From contig NZ_CP071091.1 in the NCBI RefSeq assembly GCF_017301635.1, positions 1,145,001 through 1,209,000 on the forward strand: DNA of 64,000 nt. Reading direction: 5' to 3'. Positions within the stretch are counted from its first letter, which is position 1. Each line of letters begins with the position of its first letter. The notes beneath the pieces were generated by a model. It was not told the origin of the DNA. It saw nothing but the letters and a program-made list of their open reading frames with translations, and searched no databases. Below are positions 1-9,106 of this stretch, piece by piece. The position numbers and the translations under genes were made by a program. Source of the DNA: Myxococcus landrumus (GTDB lineage: Bacteria; Myxococcota; Myxococcia; Myxococcales; Myxococcaceae).

Positions 1-1
1 G

Positions 2-340
2 CTGTCGGCGGACCCCTTCCTGGGCGGGGGCCCGGCGGTCGGGGCGGTGGTGCTCAAGCCCATGGTGCTTGGGGGATTGCTCCCGGGGCTCGTGGTGGCG
101 ATGCGCGCCGCGCGCCTGGGCATGCAGGCGTATGTGACGAGCTCGTTGGACGGCGTGGTGGCCCGGGCGGGGGCGGCGCATCTGGCCGCGGCGTTGCCAT
201 CGGGGGCGCTCGCGTCGGGGCTCGCCGTGGGGCACCTCTTCGCGCGTGAGCCTCCCATGCATCCGTACCAGCCCGTGCATGGGCGCATCCGGCTTCCGGA
301 GACGCCGGGCCTTGGGTTGGATGCGGGAGTGGTGATGTGA
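2..340 (+). CDS. menC: o-Succinylbenzoate synthase, C-terminal part (5' end outside window)
   Basis: Only the last 112 codons are present; the frame is open to the window edge. The enzyme dehydrates SHCHC to o-succinylbenzoate in menaquinone synthesis and belongs to the enolase superfamily. The visible motif LKPMVLGG matches the late barrel strand carrying the second catalytic lysine of OSBS enzymes, and it is followed by a conserved-looking segment AYVTSSLDGVVARAGAAHLA. The stop overlaps the GTG start of the next gene (menE) by four bases (337-340), which indicates translational coupling and supports the assignment. The family call rests on this motif and on the menE neighbour; other muconate-lactonising-type enzymes share the fold. 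Confidence 0.8.
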   Translation: MSADPFLGGGPAVGAVVLKPMVLGGLLPGLVVAMRAARLGMQAYVTSSLDGVVARAGAAHLAAALPSGALASGLAVGHLFAREPPMHPYQPVHGRIRLPETPGLGLDAGVVM

Positions 341-1779
341 CGAAGTACGGCTGTCCCATCCGCGAAGGTGCCGCGCGCTTCCCGAACGAGGAGGCGCTCA
401 CCTTCGCGGGGCGCTCGTGGACCTACGGCGCGCTGGATGCCGAGGTGAATCACTGGGTGGCCGCGCTCGAGGCCCGTGGATTGGGCGCGGGTCACCGTGT
501 CGCGCTGCTGGCGACGAACCATGCGGCGTGTGTCTTCCTCTTCTGGGCACTGGGGCGACTGGGCGCGGTGCTGGCCCCGCTCAATGCGAGGCTCACTCGC
601 GCCGAGCTCGCGCCGTTGGTCGAGGATGTGTCACCGAGCCTCACGTTGGCCCTGGGCGCGCTGCGCGAGCGGCTCCCCGGCGCCGAGCCCTTGGAGACCT
701 TTCGATCCTCCGCGCCATCGTCGACGGCCAGTGCTCTCGATGAGAACACCGCCCGAGTCATCCTGCTGACGAGTGGGACGACGGGAAGGCCCAAGGGGGC
801 CTTGCTGACCGAGGGGAACTTCCGAGCCTCCTCGCGTGCATCGGCGGCGAATCTGGGGGCGCACCCCGCGCCGCGCTGGCTGGGGACGTTGCCGCTCTTC
901 CACGTGGGCGGCCTGGCGATGTTGACGCGCACGGCCTACGAGGGCGGCTGTCTGGTGCTCCATGAGCGCTTCGATGCCGAGTCCACCAGTCGGGCCATTG
1001 ACGAAGAGTCGGTGTCGCACGCGAGTCTCGTCGCGACGACGCTAGAGCGAGTGCTCGACGTCCGAGCGGGACGGCGGGTTCCCGAGACCTTCAAGCTGGC
1101 GTTGATTGGCGGTGGGCCCGTGCCGGTTCCGCTGCTGGAGCGAGCGCGGGCCGTGGGGCTGCTGGCGCTCCAGACCTATGGCCTCACGGAGGCGTGCTCT
1201 CAGGTGGCGACGGAGCGGCCCGGTGACGCGGATGGCCGCACGGCGGGACCCGCGGTGCCTGGGACCGAGCTGCGCATCGTCGGAGGCGGCGGCGAGGTGT
1301 GCGGCCCGGGCGAGGAAGGGGACATCGAAGTGCGTGGCCCCACGGTGATGGCGGGCTACTGGCAGCGTCCCGAGGCGACCAGCGAGGCGCTTCGAGACGG
1401 CTGGCTGCGGACGCGAGACCTGGGAGTCCTGGACTCGCGCGGGCGCCTCACGGTGTTGTCTCGCCGCACGGACCTCATCGTCCGGGGAGGGGAGAACATC
1501 TACCCGGCCGAGGTGGAGGCGGTGCTCGCGAATCATCCCTCCGTGCAGGAGTCCGCGGTGGTGGGCATTCGGGAGTCGCGCTGGGGTGAAGTCCCCGTGG
1601 CCTTCCTGGCGCTGCGTGCGGGACAAGAGCGCCCGAGCGATGAGGCGCTGGAGTCGTGGTGCCGCCAATCCCTCGCGGGCTTCAAGCTCCCGACGCGCTT
1701 CTTCTGGGTGGATGTCCTCCCACGCAATGCGATGGGAAAGCTCGAACGCACGGTCCTGCGCAAGAGCGCTGAGTCGTAG
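337..1779 (+). CDS. menE: o-Succinylbenzoate--CoA ligase (MenE)
   Basis: A 480-residue adenylate-forming enzyme (ANL superfamily) that activates o-succinylbenzoate to its CoA thioester for menaquinone synthesis. The phosphate-binding loop TSGTTGRPKG is at residues 145-154, the A5 motif YGLTEA at 281-286, a hinge-type segment with RTRDLG near 365, and the catalytic C-terminal lysine in GKLER near 468. Length is usual for MenE. It starts at GTG 337 inside the stop of the upstream menC-like gene, so the two are coupled. Sequence alone cannot exclude another acyl-CoA ligase specificity, but the menC neighbour makes MenE the best reading. It ends 28 bases before a convergent membrane-protein gene. 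Confidence 0.88.
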   Translation: MTKYGCPIREGAARFPNEEALTFAGRSWTYGALDAEVNHWVAALEARGLGAGHRVALLATNHAACVFLFWALGRLGAVLAPLNARLTRAELAPLVEDVSPSLTLALGALRERLPGAEPLETFRSSAPSSTASALDENTARVILLTSGTTGRPKGALLTEGNFRASSRASAANLGAHPAPRWLGTLPLFHVGGLAMLTRTAYEGGCLVLHERFDAESTSRAIDEESVSHASLVATTLERVLDVRAGRRVPETFKLALIGGGPVPVPLLERARAVGLLALQTYGLTEACSQVATERPGDADGRTAGPAVPGTELRIVGGGGEVCGPGEEGDIEVRGPTVMAGYWQRPEATSEALRDGWLRTRDLGVLDSRGRLTVLSRRTDLIVRGGENIYPAEVEAVLANHPSVQESAVVGIRESRWGEVPVAFLALRAGQERPSDEALESWCRQSLAGFKLPTRFFWVDVLPRNAMGKLERTVLRKSAES

Positions 1780-1806
1780 GTCTGTGACGCGCGGGAGCGC
1801 ACCCCT

Positions 1807-3564
1807 TCAAGGCGTGTTGTTCACGGCGGGAGGCGGCTGCGTCCGGGCGGACGTGTGCAGGAGCGCTTCGCGGAACTGCCCCGAGGCCGCGGCGACACAC
1901 ACGTTGAACCCATCCACCGTTCCACAGGTGACGCGTTCGCCCAGCCGTTGAAACTGCGCGAGCCTCGGCGAGTCGACCACGTAGAGGGTGTCCTCCGCGA
2001 GGCGTCCATTCGCGACGTCGTCCTTGAGCTCATTGCAGACCGTGGCGACATGCCGCTCATTGAGGCGCGTGGAGTAGGCGCTGTTGGTCGTCATGCCCTT
2101 GCGGTACGCGAGGTCCGCCCAGCGCATGTGGTCGTCGGACGCGAACGTGTTGTCGACGCAGGGCTCCAGCGAGCCATGGATGTACGGGGGGAACATGACG
2201 ACGTGCCGATAGGACGCGTCCAGGCGCTCCCATTCGGGGGCGCGGAGCCGTGGCCAGGTCGCCGTGCGGAAGCGGTCCTGGGCCCAGAGCGTCGGTGAAT
2301 CGACGGCCTGAATCACCACCGCTGCCAGCAGCACACCCGTGGCGACAGCGGGATGCTGGCGCCAGCGCCACAGGACGAGCCCGAGGATGCTGGTGAGCAC
2401 GAGGTAGTGCATGGGCCAGATGAAACGGCCGGACGCCCGGAACATGTTGAGCACCGCCATGAGCGGCTGGGTCACCTTGCGCATCGACAGCACGGTGACT
2501 CCCGCGGCGGTCATCGTCGTCGAGAACGCGAAGAGCATCATCAGGACGACGACCACCACGAGGGGCCATCGCGCCTTCAGCTGCGTCCGTGCCTGGGGCC
2601 ACCAGTCCGAGGGCCTCCCCGCCATCGCGACCAGCGCGAGCACCAGGGCCCCCGTCCCCAGGAAGCCGAGGCCCTCGTATTGCCCCGGCCGGGCTGGAAT
2701 CCAGGGCAGCACATACGACAAGCCAAAGGAGTTGATGAGCGCGAGCATGTCGGCGCTGTAGTCGCCGAAGCCACTGGCGGCGTCGCCCCTCACGTCCTGG
2801 CCCATGTAGCCGAAGAGGACGAACACCCCGAGCATGACGAGGTTCGCGCCAGCGAACGCGACAACGGCCTGGCGCCAGCTCAGCAGCCGCTCCGGATGCA
2901 CCGTGGAGACGAGCAGGGCCAGCGTGAGGGCGAAGGTCATGATCGCCAGATACGGGTGGGTCCCGGCGGCGAACACGCTGAGCAGCATGGCCCCGCCCAA
3001 CGTGCGCCATGCGTCCTTGGCACTCGCGCGGGGACGCAGGGTGAGCCACAGCAGAGCGGTGAGCATCCAGTGCGCGCTCAGATTGCTGTGCCCGAACCGG
3101 AAGACCAGGATGGGGGCCAGGATGAAGAAGGCCGCGCCGAGCAACTGCTGTGAGGCCCGGGGCGTGAAGAGGGCCATCACCTTGGCGCCCATGAAGCCCT
3201 GGAGCGCCAGGCACGACGCGAGCCACAGACCGACGAACTGGAAGTCCTGGGGCAGCCACGGTGAGAACGGCTTGAACGCCAGCGACATCCAGGGGTTCGA
3301 GTCGGAGAATCCCACCGACATCGTGAGCGGACGCATGAGGCCGGGCGTCCGGCCCAGCGGAAAGCTCCACGGCGCATCGCGGAAGAACAACCAGCCGATG
3401 ACTTGCTGGGACTGATCTCCCCACCCCAGCCAGTCGAGGTCGGTCGGGTTCAGGGCCCGCCATCCTCCCAGGGCGATGAACCAGAGGAGCCCCAGCACCG
3501 CGGCCACCCAGGGGACGAGCCGCGCCCAGCGGCCCTCCATCCCGTCCAGGTCTGTCGGCGTCAT
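1807..3564 (-). CDS. DUF6311-like polytopic membrane protein
   Basis: A polytopic membrane protein of about 585 residues. The N-terminal motif area (WGDQSQQVIGWLFFRDAPW, then LGRTPGL and SDSNPWMSL) resembles the DUF6311 family, thought to be related to GT-C/YfhO-type membrane glycosyltransferases. About ten hydrophobic segments follow, then a roughly 150-residue soluble C-terminal part with Asp/Trp/Tyr-rich strands and two cysteines. I chose the ATG at 3564 because GAGGGA lies seven bases upstream; a GTG at 3615 in the same frame would add 17 residues. It converges with menE. The substrate is unknown; a role in cell-surface glycan assembly is inference from the family. Confidence 0.7.
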   Translation of the reverse strand: MTPTDLDGMEGRWARLVPWVAAVLGLLWFIALGGWRALNPTDLDWLGWGDQSQQVIGWLFFRDAPWSFPLGRTPGLMRPLTMSVGFSDSNPWMSLAFKPFSPWLPQDFQFVGLWLASCLALQGFMGAKVMALFTPRASQQLLGAAFFILAPILVFRFGHSNLSAHWMLTALLWLTLRPRASAKDAWRTLGGAMLLSVFAAGTHPYLAIMTFALTLALLVSTVHPERLLSWRQAVVAFAGANLVMLGVFVLFGYMGQDVRGDAASGFGDYSADMLALINSFGLSYVLPWIPARPGQYEGLGFLGTGALVLALVAMAGRPSDWWPQARTQLKARWPLVVVVVLMMLFAFSTTMTAAGVTVLSMRKVTQPLMAVLNMFRASGRFIWPMHYLVLTSILGLVLWRWRQHPAVATGVLLAAVVIQAVDSPTLWAQDRFRTATWPRLRAPEWERLDASYRHVVMFPPYIHGSLEPCVDNTFASDDHMRWADLAYRKGMTTNSAYSTRLNERHVATVCNELKDDVANGRLAEDTLYVVDSPRLAQFQRLGERVTCGTVDGFNVCVAAASGQFREALLHTSARTQPPPAVNNTP

Positions 3565-3615
3565 CGCGAGTCCCTCGGCCGGTGACGCTGTTCGAAGGGG
3601 AGGCTGGACGGACAC

Positions 3616-3918
3616 GGGTTGTTCACCACCGACAGAGGCTCCTCGTCATCCTCCGACCCGGGCCGGTGGAGGGGCGGGGACCGTACCCCGTGGAGGAGTA
3701 CACGGCCAGCGTGTCAGGGCAGGGGTGAGGAGGATGGATTGATGTATCAATCAATCATGGGGCCAGCAGAAGCGGCCTTGGCCGTTCCACCGGAGGGAGC
3801 GTCATCGGGGCCCGCGAAATGGGCCGCTCAACCGCTCACCGTCGACAACCACACAAGCCATGCCTGGGAGGACCGATGCCCGAGCGCCCAGGCGCTTCAG
3901 GTCAGCCTCACACCCGGC
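3616..3918. other. Intergenic stretch, no gene supported; one operator-like repeat
   Basis: About 300 bases without a convincing gene. The only structure seen is the perfect 7+2+7 inverted repeat at 3737-3752. Open frames crossing this stretch have poor codon usage and no family resemblance. Confidence 0.5.
3737..3752. promoter_or_regulatory. Operator-like inverted repeat GATTGAT-GT-ATCAATC
   Basis: A perfect 7-base inverted repeat with a 2-base spacer in an otherwise GC-rich intergenic region, with a further partial copy (ATCAATCAAT) directly after it. Size and spacing resemble sites bound by dimeric repressors such as TetR-type proteins. It lies about 170-190 bases upstream of the DUF6311-like gene start. 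No regulator gene is adjacent. The regulatory role is inference. Confidence 0.35.
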
Positions 3919-4131
3919 TCAGCACTCAGAAGAGGGATGCCCCCAGGGGTTGGTGCGAGGATACTCGCGCAACATCGCATTGAGCCGGTAGACGGTCGCG
4001 ACGGACGCCCGGGCACGCAGACGTCGAGTGGGCGAAGTTCCACAGGCCGCCGTCGCGCCCAGCCGCGCCACCTGCTGCGCGAGCTGCCGCTCCACCTCGG
4101 GAGACCAGCGGGAGAATTCAAGCCATTCCAT
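3919..4131 (-). CDS. Small hypothetical protein (70 residues)
   Basis: A short minus-strand frame starting MEWLEFSRWSPEVERQLA. The ATG at 4131 is preceded by AAGGAG seven bases upstream, the strongest Shine-Dalgarno signal in this region, which is why I accept it. The N-terminal half is plausibly helical (PEVERQLAQQVARLGA); the rest is basic, with Arg-rich stretches and two cysteines. No known domain is recognised. It stands alone between a DUF6311-like gene on the same strand and a divergent FAD monooxygenase. It could be a real small protein or a decayed remnant; no function is proposed. Confidence 0.4.
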   Translation of the reverse strand: MEWLEFSRWSPEVERQLAQQVARLGATAACGTSPTRRLRARASVATVYRLNAMLREYPRTNPWGHPSSEC

Positions 4132-4496
4132 CGGACTACTCCTTCGCGAACCACGCGTGAGGGGGAACTCGTACCAAACCACTCATCGCGGCGTAAATCA
4201 CGACGCCGCGCGTTGGCTGCGGTGCGCCTGCCGGGTTCCAGACAGCAATGCGACCGCTCTTTCAACACTGCAGTTTCATGCGAGCGAAATCTTGAAGCTC
4301 GCGAGGAATGAGGCCCGAGCGGAGCACCCCGTTCGAATCCCCAAACAACCTCGCGTGTATGGGTATTCTCGGGAGCCCTGAAACGCAAACACGCAAGGAT
4401 GCCGCCCGCTGGCGTCCTCTTCTCTAGAGTCGGGTAGCGAGTAGACGGGGACGTGAAACAAAGGCAGCTCAACGTGTAACGAGTCCTGGAGGGCAC
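4132..4496. other. Divergent intergenic region upstream of the monooxygenase
   Basis: About 365 bases between the small minus-strand ORF and the FAD monooxygenase, noticeably more AT-rich than the flanking genes. It should hold promoters for both directions, but no consensus -35/-10 pair or clear palindrome stands out. Confidence 0.4.
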
Positions 4497-6119
4497 GTGG
4501 CTCTTGAGACCGTGGATGTCGTCATCGTCGGGTGTGGGCCGGTGGGCGCCATGGCCGCCAACTTGCTGGGGCTCCGAGGTGTGCGAACGCTCGTGGTGGA
4601 GAAGGAGCTGTCCGCGCACGGACAATCCCGCGCCATCAGCACCGATGACGAGGCGCAGCGCATCTTCCAGTCGGCCGGGCTGGAAGGCGAGCTGGCGCCC
4701 GGCTTCAACCCCTGCAGGACGCTCCGGTACATCGACGATGACCTGCGCTCGCTCGCGGAAGTGGACTTCTCGAAAGTCGACGCGCCGTTGGGGCATGACC
4801 TGGGGGCCTTCATCCAGCAGCCGCGCGTGGAGATGGCGATGCGGCGGGGCCTCGCGCGCTTCGAGCACGTGAGGCTGTGGCTGGGCCACGAGGTCGAGTC
4901 CTTCACGGAGGACACCGAGGGGCTCACGGTGCGGATGCGCGAGTGCACCAGCGGCCAGGCGGTGGAGGTGCGGGCGCGCTACCTGCTGGCGTGCGACGGC
5001 GCGCGCAGCTTCATCCGCCGCACGCTGGACCTGAAGCTGGAGGGCACCACCGCGCTGGAGCACTGCCTGGCCATCACGGTGAACGTGAAGTCGCCGGAGC
5101 CCGGCTGCGCCAACTACCTGTGTGGGCCGACCCGCCGCGGCTTCATCGCGCCGACGGCGCTGGACGAGATGCGCCTCGACATCGTCCTGGATGAAGACGC
5201 GGACCTGGAGGCGGTGCGGCGGCCCGAGCACGTGCGCTCCATCGTCGCGCACTACGTCGGGACGGAGGCGATGACCTTCGCCTCCATCAACGTGCACTCG
5301 TACCACAGCCGCATCGTGGACCGCTGGCGGGTGGGGCGCACCTTCCTCCTGGGAGACGCGGCGCACTTGATGCCGCCGTTCCTGGGGCAGGGCTTGTGCG
5401 CGGGGTTTCGCGACGCGGCGAACCTGACCTGGAAACTGGCGCGGGTGCTGGAGGGGAGCGTGGACGCGTCACTCCTGGACACGTATGAGCAGGAGCGGCG
5501 CGGACACGTCGCGAACATCATCGAGAGCTCGGACGCGATGGGCCGGGTGATGATGCGGGGAGGCCAGGTGGTGGCGCGGCTGCGCAACCTGCTCATCCAG
5601 GCGCTCTACCATCTGCCCGTCACGGGGGCGTTCATCCGCCAGTTCAAGGCGAGGCCCACCTTCGCCCTGGAGAAAGGCTTCCTCCTGGGCGGCCAGCGAG
5701 GAAGGAGCGCGCCCGAAGGCACGTACTTCCCCCAACCGCGCGTGGAGAAGGCCCCGGGCGAGCGGGTGCTGTTGGACCGGGTGTTGGGGGATGACTTCGC
5801 CGTGCTCACGCGGCCAGGGGCCACAGAAGAGACGCGGCGCCAGGCGCACGCGCTGGCCGCGGAGCTGGGAGTGCGCGCATGGTCGGTGAAGTCCCCGGCG
5901 CGCACGGGTGAGCCTCCGGCGGACGCCCTCGTGGACACCGAGGGCCGGCTGGAGGCGTGGTTCTCACGCTACAAGGCAGACGTGGTGGTGCTTCGTCCAG
6001 ACCGCTATGTGTATGGCATTGCGGCTGGGACTTCGGTGGACTCGCTCCGCCTTTCATTGAAAGGCGTCATCCGTCCTCGCGTGAGTGGCGACGGAGCGGG
6101 GATCCGTCAAGCCGGCTGA
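4497..6119 (+). CDS. FAD-dependent aromatic-ring-type monooxygenase
   Basis: A 540-residue group A flavoprotein monooxygenase of the PheA/MhpA type (FAD_binding_3). The dinucleotide-binding motif G12-x-G14-x-x-G17 (VIVGCGPVG) opens the protein. The DG motif is at residues 167-168 (ACDGAR), and the second FAD motif GDAAHLMPP begins near 286, followed by GQGLCAGFRDAANL, which is typical of the family. The last 120 residues look like the thioredoxin-like tail of phenol-hydroxylase relatives. The GTG start at 4497 has GGAGG just upstream. Such enzymes hydroxylate phenolic substrates with NAD(P)H and O2; the substrate cannot be read here. It stands alone and converges with the diiron-protein gene, 13 bases from its stop. 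Confidence 0.8.
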   Translation: MALETVDVVIVGCGPVGAMAANLLGLRGVRTLVVEKELSAHGQSRAISTDDEAQRIFQSAGLEGELAPGFNPCRTLRYIDDDLRSLAEVDFSKVDAPLGHDLGAFIQQPRVEMAMRRGLARFEHVRLWLGHEVESFTEDTEGLTVRMRECTSGQAVEVRARYLLACDGARSFIRRTLDLKLEGTTALEHCLAITVNVKSPEPGCANYLCGPTRRGFIAPTALDEMRLDIVLDEDADLEAVRRPEHVRSIVAHYVGTEAMTFASINVHSYHSRIVDRWRVGRTFLLGDAAHLMPPFLGQGLCAGFRDAANLTWKLARVLEGSVDASLLDTYEQERRGHVANIIESSDAMGRVMMRGGQVVARLRNLLIQALYHLPVTGAFIRQFKARPTFALEKGFLLGGQRGRSAPEGTYFPQPRVEKAPGERVLLDRVLGDDFAVLTRPGATEETRRQAHALAAELGVRAWSVKSPARTGEPPADALVDTEGRLEAWFSRYKADVVVLRPDRYVYGIAAGTSVDSLRLSLKGVIRPRVSGDGAGIRQAG

Positions 6120-6132
6120 AGCGCGCGACTGC

Positions 6133-6876
6133 TCAGGCCGCCGCGGGCTTCATCATCTTCTGGGCGCGCTCGACGCAGTCGCCCATGAAGCGCAGGTAGA
6201 TGTCGAGGGCCTGCGCGCCCGTCTTGCCGATGACCTCGGTCTTCTCGGGGACCTGGGTCAGCAGCTTGCCCAGCATGACCTCGTTGAGCGCGGTGTGACC
6301 CACGTCGAGCTCGGCGTGCTCCTTCACGAAGGACATCGCCTCCATGATGTCCTCGCCACAGACGCGCTTGGCCTGCTCCATCAGCCCGGGCGCGAAGACG
6401 ACGGACAGGTTCTCGATTTCGTACTCGATGGCCACCTGGGCCGCCGGCATGGGGCCGACGATGGTGTCCTCGTGAATCTGGCGGTACTCCACCATGGCCT
6501 GGGTGGGGACCTGGTTCAGCAGCGCGTCCGCGTCGAGCTTGGGCGTGCGGTGCTCGTTCCACCGGGCCACCAGGTTCTTGGTGTCCTCAATCATCATCAG
6601 GTGGTGGCCTTCCTCGTGCTTCGCGTGGGTGATGAGCTTCTCGCCCACGTCCTTCAGGCCCATCTTCACGGAGGCCTCGCCCGCGCGGCGAATCCAGCCA
6701 TCCACCGGCTGCGTCATGTAGACACCCAGCGAGTTGAGCTGGATGAGGAAGCCTTCCACCAGCGCGGGGTCGACCTGGGGGTCCAGCAAGGCCTTGAGGG
6801 CAGGAGACGTCTTGAGGCGCTCGCGCACCGCCGCCACGTGCGGAACGTAGTGCTGCTCCACGAATTGCTTGCTCAT
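6133..6876 (-). CDS. Haem-oxygenase-fold diiron protein (iron-containing redox enzyme family)
   Basis: A 247-residue all-helical protein with the ligand pattern of haem-oxygenase-like diiron oxidases: H84-x-x-H87-E88-E89-x-H91 in one helix, acidic residues E151/E153/E155 in the middle, and E186-H187 with D191 and H194 in a late helix (EHAELDVGH). Known members oxidise fatty acids, amino acids or other small molecules with O2. The ATG at 6876 is preceded by AAAGG; an in-frame start at 6921 would overlap the upstream PilZ gene and is less likely. It lies 22 bases after the PilZ gene on the same strand, so the two probably form an operon. The substrate is unknown. Confidence 0.72.
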   Translation of the reverse strand: MSKQFVEQHYVPHVAAVRERLKTSPALKALLDPQVDPALVEGFLIQLNSLGVYMTQPVDGWIRRAGEASVKMGLKDVGEKLITHAKHEEGHHLMMIEDTKNLVARWNEHRTPKLDADALLNQVPTQAMVEYRQIHEDTIVGPMPAAQVAIEYEIENLSVVFAPGLMEQAKRVCGEDIMEAMSFVKEHAELDVGHTALNEVMLGKLLTQVPEKTEVIGKTGAQALDIYLRFMGDCVERAQKMMKPAAA

Positions 6877-6898
6877 ATTGTGTCTACCTTTGGGAGTG

Positions 6899-9106
6899 TT
6901 ACCGAGGGTTGTGGGCGCCACGGCGCCCGATGGTCAGCTCACTGATATGCTCGAGGAAGTCTGGAATCAGCTTCGAGGAGATGATCCACATGTATGGATC
7001 TGGCCCCGAGTGGATGCCGGCTTCCCGAACGTAATCCCCCCCCTCGTCCTCACACAGGAAGTGGAACGAGGCGCGGCGTCGCGCGGCGTACCAACGGCGC
7101 GCGGCGTCCACCAGGGCGACATAGGTGGACGGTCCTTCTTCGGTCAGCGAGAACAAGCGGGCCATGTCGAGCAGGCAGTACAGGTTCGTACCCCGTTGAC
7201 CCAACTCCAGCACCGTCGCGGCCACGGGCACTCCGTGCTTCCGCGCGACCAGAATCTCTCGCTCACGCTCGAGACCGAATTCCTTCCAGCGCGCCTGGAC
7301 CCCGCGCATGTCGATGCGCTCGCGGGTGAAGTCCAGCGCGTCCACGTAGCAGGACGGCCGCGTCCGGGCGATGTTGTCCGCCAGCAGCGTCAGCTCGTGC
7401 GGCGTGGCGAGCCCCACCTGGATGCCCTCGTGGGACAGGCCCGTCTGCTCGTGGGTAAAGACATCCAACATGTGGACCTTGCGGGTGAAGGCCAGGCCCT
7501 GGCCCGTCTCCATCTGCCGCTCGGCGTAGCGCACGTGTGCCTTGGCAATCCAAGGGTTGAGCGCCTCCACGTAGGCCACCACCCAGCGGAAGTCCGGGTC
7601 GCTCTGGGGATGCTCGAACGTGCGCACGTACAGGTCGCGCATGATCTGCCCGGGCTCCACCACGCTGGCCGGCGGCTTGCCGGGACGCTTGGCGACCTGA
7701 TGCCCCATCCATGCATGGCGATAGGGCTTCATGAAGGACAGCGTCGCCTCGGGACCGCGCTCGGACGGCCACACCGCCTGGCAGAAGAGCTGCGGAATCT
7801 CAGCGCCGCGCTTGGCCATGCCACGGAAGGCCTGGCGAAGCTCGTCGAACTCCTCGGTGGACTTGCCCGCGAGGCTGAAGAAGCCGGACCGCGTGAATAA
7901 ATCCCACAGCCCCTCCTCCATGTCCTCGCTGGTGCGAGTGGCGGGGGAGGTCGTCTGCGACACGAAGCGCACCCAGCGCGCCTCGTCGACGGAGTAGGGC
8001 TGCACGCTCAGGCCGCACAGGACGGTGCCGTCCGCGCGGGGGCTGGTGACGTAGCGCAGCTCTCCGCGCAGCGTCAGCGTCAGGCCCTCGGCCGTCTCCA
8101 GCTCGATGTGGGGCGGCAGGAGGCCCGGGAACATCAGGTCCTCGGGCTTGCCGCGGATGCACAGGCCGGAGAAGGACAGGTCCACCACCTCGCGCTGGAG
8201 CTCACCCAGCTCGCGCCACAGCGGATGGTGGAATCGCACGCGGGCGCCCTCGGGGGCGGGGACGCGGCGGTGCCAGCGGTGACGGATGCGGGAGATGTTG
8301 GCCGGAAGCGGCGTGAAGAGCCGGTCCCCATTCGCGCCGCCCGCCTGCAATTGCATGCGGTAGGCACTGTTGTAGCCAATGACATCCACATCGTAGGGCG
8401 CGTCGCCCCAATCGGACACCGCTTCGTCGGTGCGCCACTCGAGCTGCGATGTCGCCGAGTTGAAGCGCTCCAACACCATCCGGACCGAGCGGCCCATGCG
8501 CCGCAGCACGCCCTTGTTTCCAGACGCGCAGATGGCCGTGAGGATGGAGCGGATGCGCTCGGGCTGCTCGATGATGTCTTGCACGGGCAGGGCGGACGCC
8601 GCCGGCTCCGCGACGCCGTGACGCAACGAATCCGCCAGGAGCGCGAGAATCTGACGACCTTGCTCGACCGTCACGCCCACCAGCTGAAGCCCCACGGGGG
8701 CGTTCGCCGTCTCCGCGTCGGCGCGAATGAACGCGCCCACCAGAGGACCGATGGTGTGGCCGCGCCCCTTCAGGAAGACAGGGAGCGTGGCGGACTCGGC
8801 GGGATTCACCGGGCCCCTCGGCATCACCCAGACCACCGTGGGGCTCAGGCGGGTGACCTCGCCCACGGTCGCGTCGGGCGTGCCCAACGCGCAGGTGATG
8901 ACGTTCGAACCCCGGCCGTGCAGCGAGTAGCCCGAGTCGTCGAGTGCGGCTTCCGCTGGCGGCAGCGGAATCACGTTGATGAATGCATCGCGGCTGTCGA
9001 ACTCGACCGTCCGCCGGTCGGAGAGTGGGTTTCCCCCTTCCATGTCCAGGAGCCCCCTTCTCCGGTAGTGAGGAACGCCTGATGCGGATGGCGAAGTTGC
9101 AAGCAC
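6899..9106 (-). CDS. PilZ-domain protein with acyltransferase-like C-terminal part
   Basis: A 735-residue protein. A PilZ domain lies in the middle (about residues 270-380): an Arg-rich start (RWHRR...ARVRF), then the signature D-L-S-F-S-G-L-C-I. PilZ domains usually bind cyclic di-GMP. The C-terminal 300 residues resemble GNAT-like acyltransferases (ILVARKHGVPVAATVLELG, then FLCEDEGGDYV). The N-terminal 250 residues are not recognised. I place the start at GTG 9106 because GGAGG lies seven bases upstream and a near-consensus promoter (9165-9192) would begin transcription downstream of the ATG at 9169. The diiron-protein gene follows 22 bases after its stop. A c-di-GMP-responsive modifying enzyme is inference. 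Confidence 0.65.
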   Translation of the reverse strand: MLATSPSASGVPHYRRRGLLDMEGGNPLSDRRTVEFDSRDAFINVIPLPPAEAALDDSGYSLHGRGSNVITCALGTPDATVGEVTRLSPTVVWVMPRGPVNPAESATLPVFLKGRGHTIGPLVGAFIRADAETANAPVGLQLVGVTVEQGRQILALLADSLRHGVAEPAASALPVQDIIEQPERIRSILTAICASGNKGVLRRMGRSVRMVLERFNSATSQLEWRTDEAVSDWGDAPYDVDVIGYNSAYRMQLQAGGANGDRLFTPLPANISRIRHRWHRRVPAPEGARVRFHHPLWRELGELQREVVDLSFSGLCIRGKPEDLMFPGLLPPHIELETAEGLTLTLRGELRYVTSPRADGTVLCGLSVQPYSVDEARWVRFVSQTTSPATRTSEDMEEGLWDLFTRSGFFSLAGKSTEEFDELRQAFRGMAKRGAEIPQLFCQAVWPSERGPEATLSFMKPYRHAWMGHQVAKRPGKPPASVVEPGQIMRDLYVRTFEHPQSDPDFRWVVAYVEALNPWIAKAHVRYAERQMETGQGLAFTRKVHMLDVFTHEQTGLSHEGIQVGLATPHELTLLADNIARTRPSCYVDALDFTRERIDMRGVQARWKEFGLEREREILVARKHGVPVAATVLELGQRGTNLYCLLDMARLFSLTEEGPSTYVALVDAARRWYAARRRASFHFLCEDEGGDYVREAGIHSGPDPYMWIISSKLIPDFLEHISELTIGRRGAHNPR

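Noticed and set aside
3619-4311. Plus-strand open frame of about 230 codons in the gap before the monooxygenase
   Set aside because: No ribosome-binding site, unnatural composition and overlap with the better-supported minus-strand small ORF.
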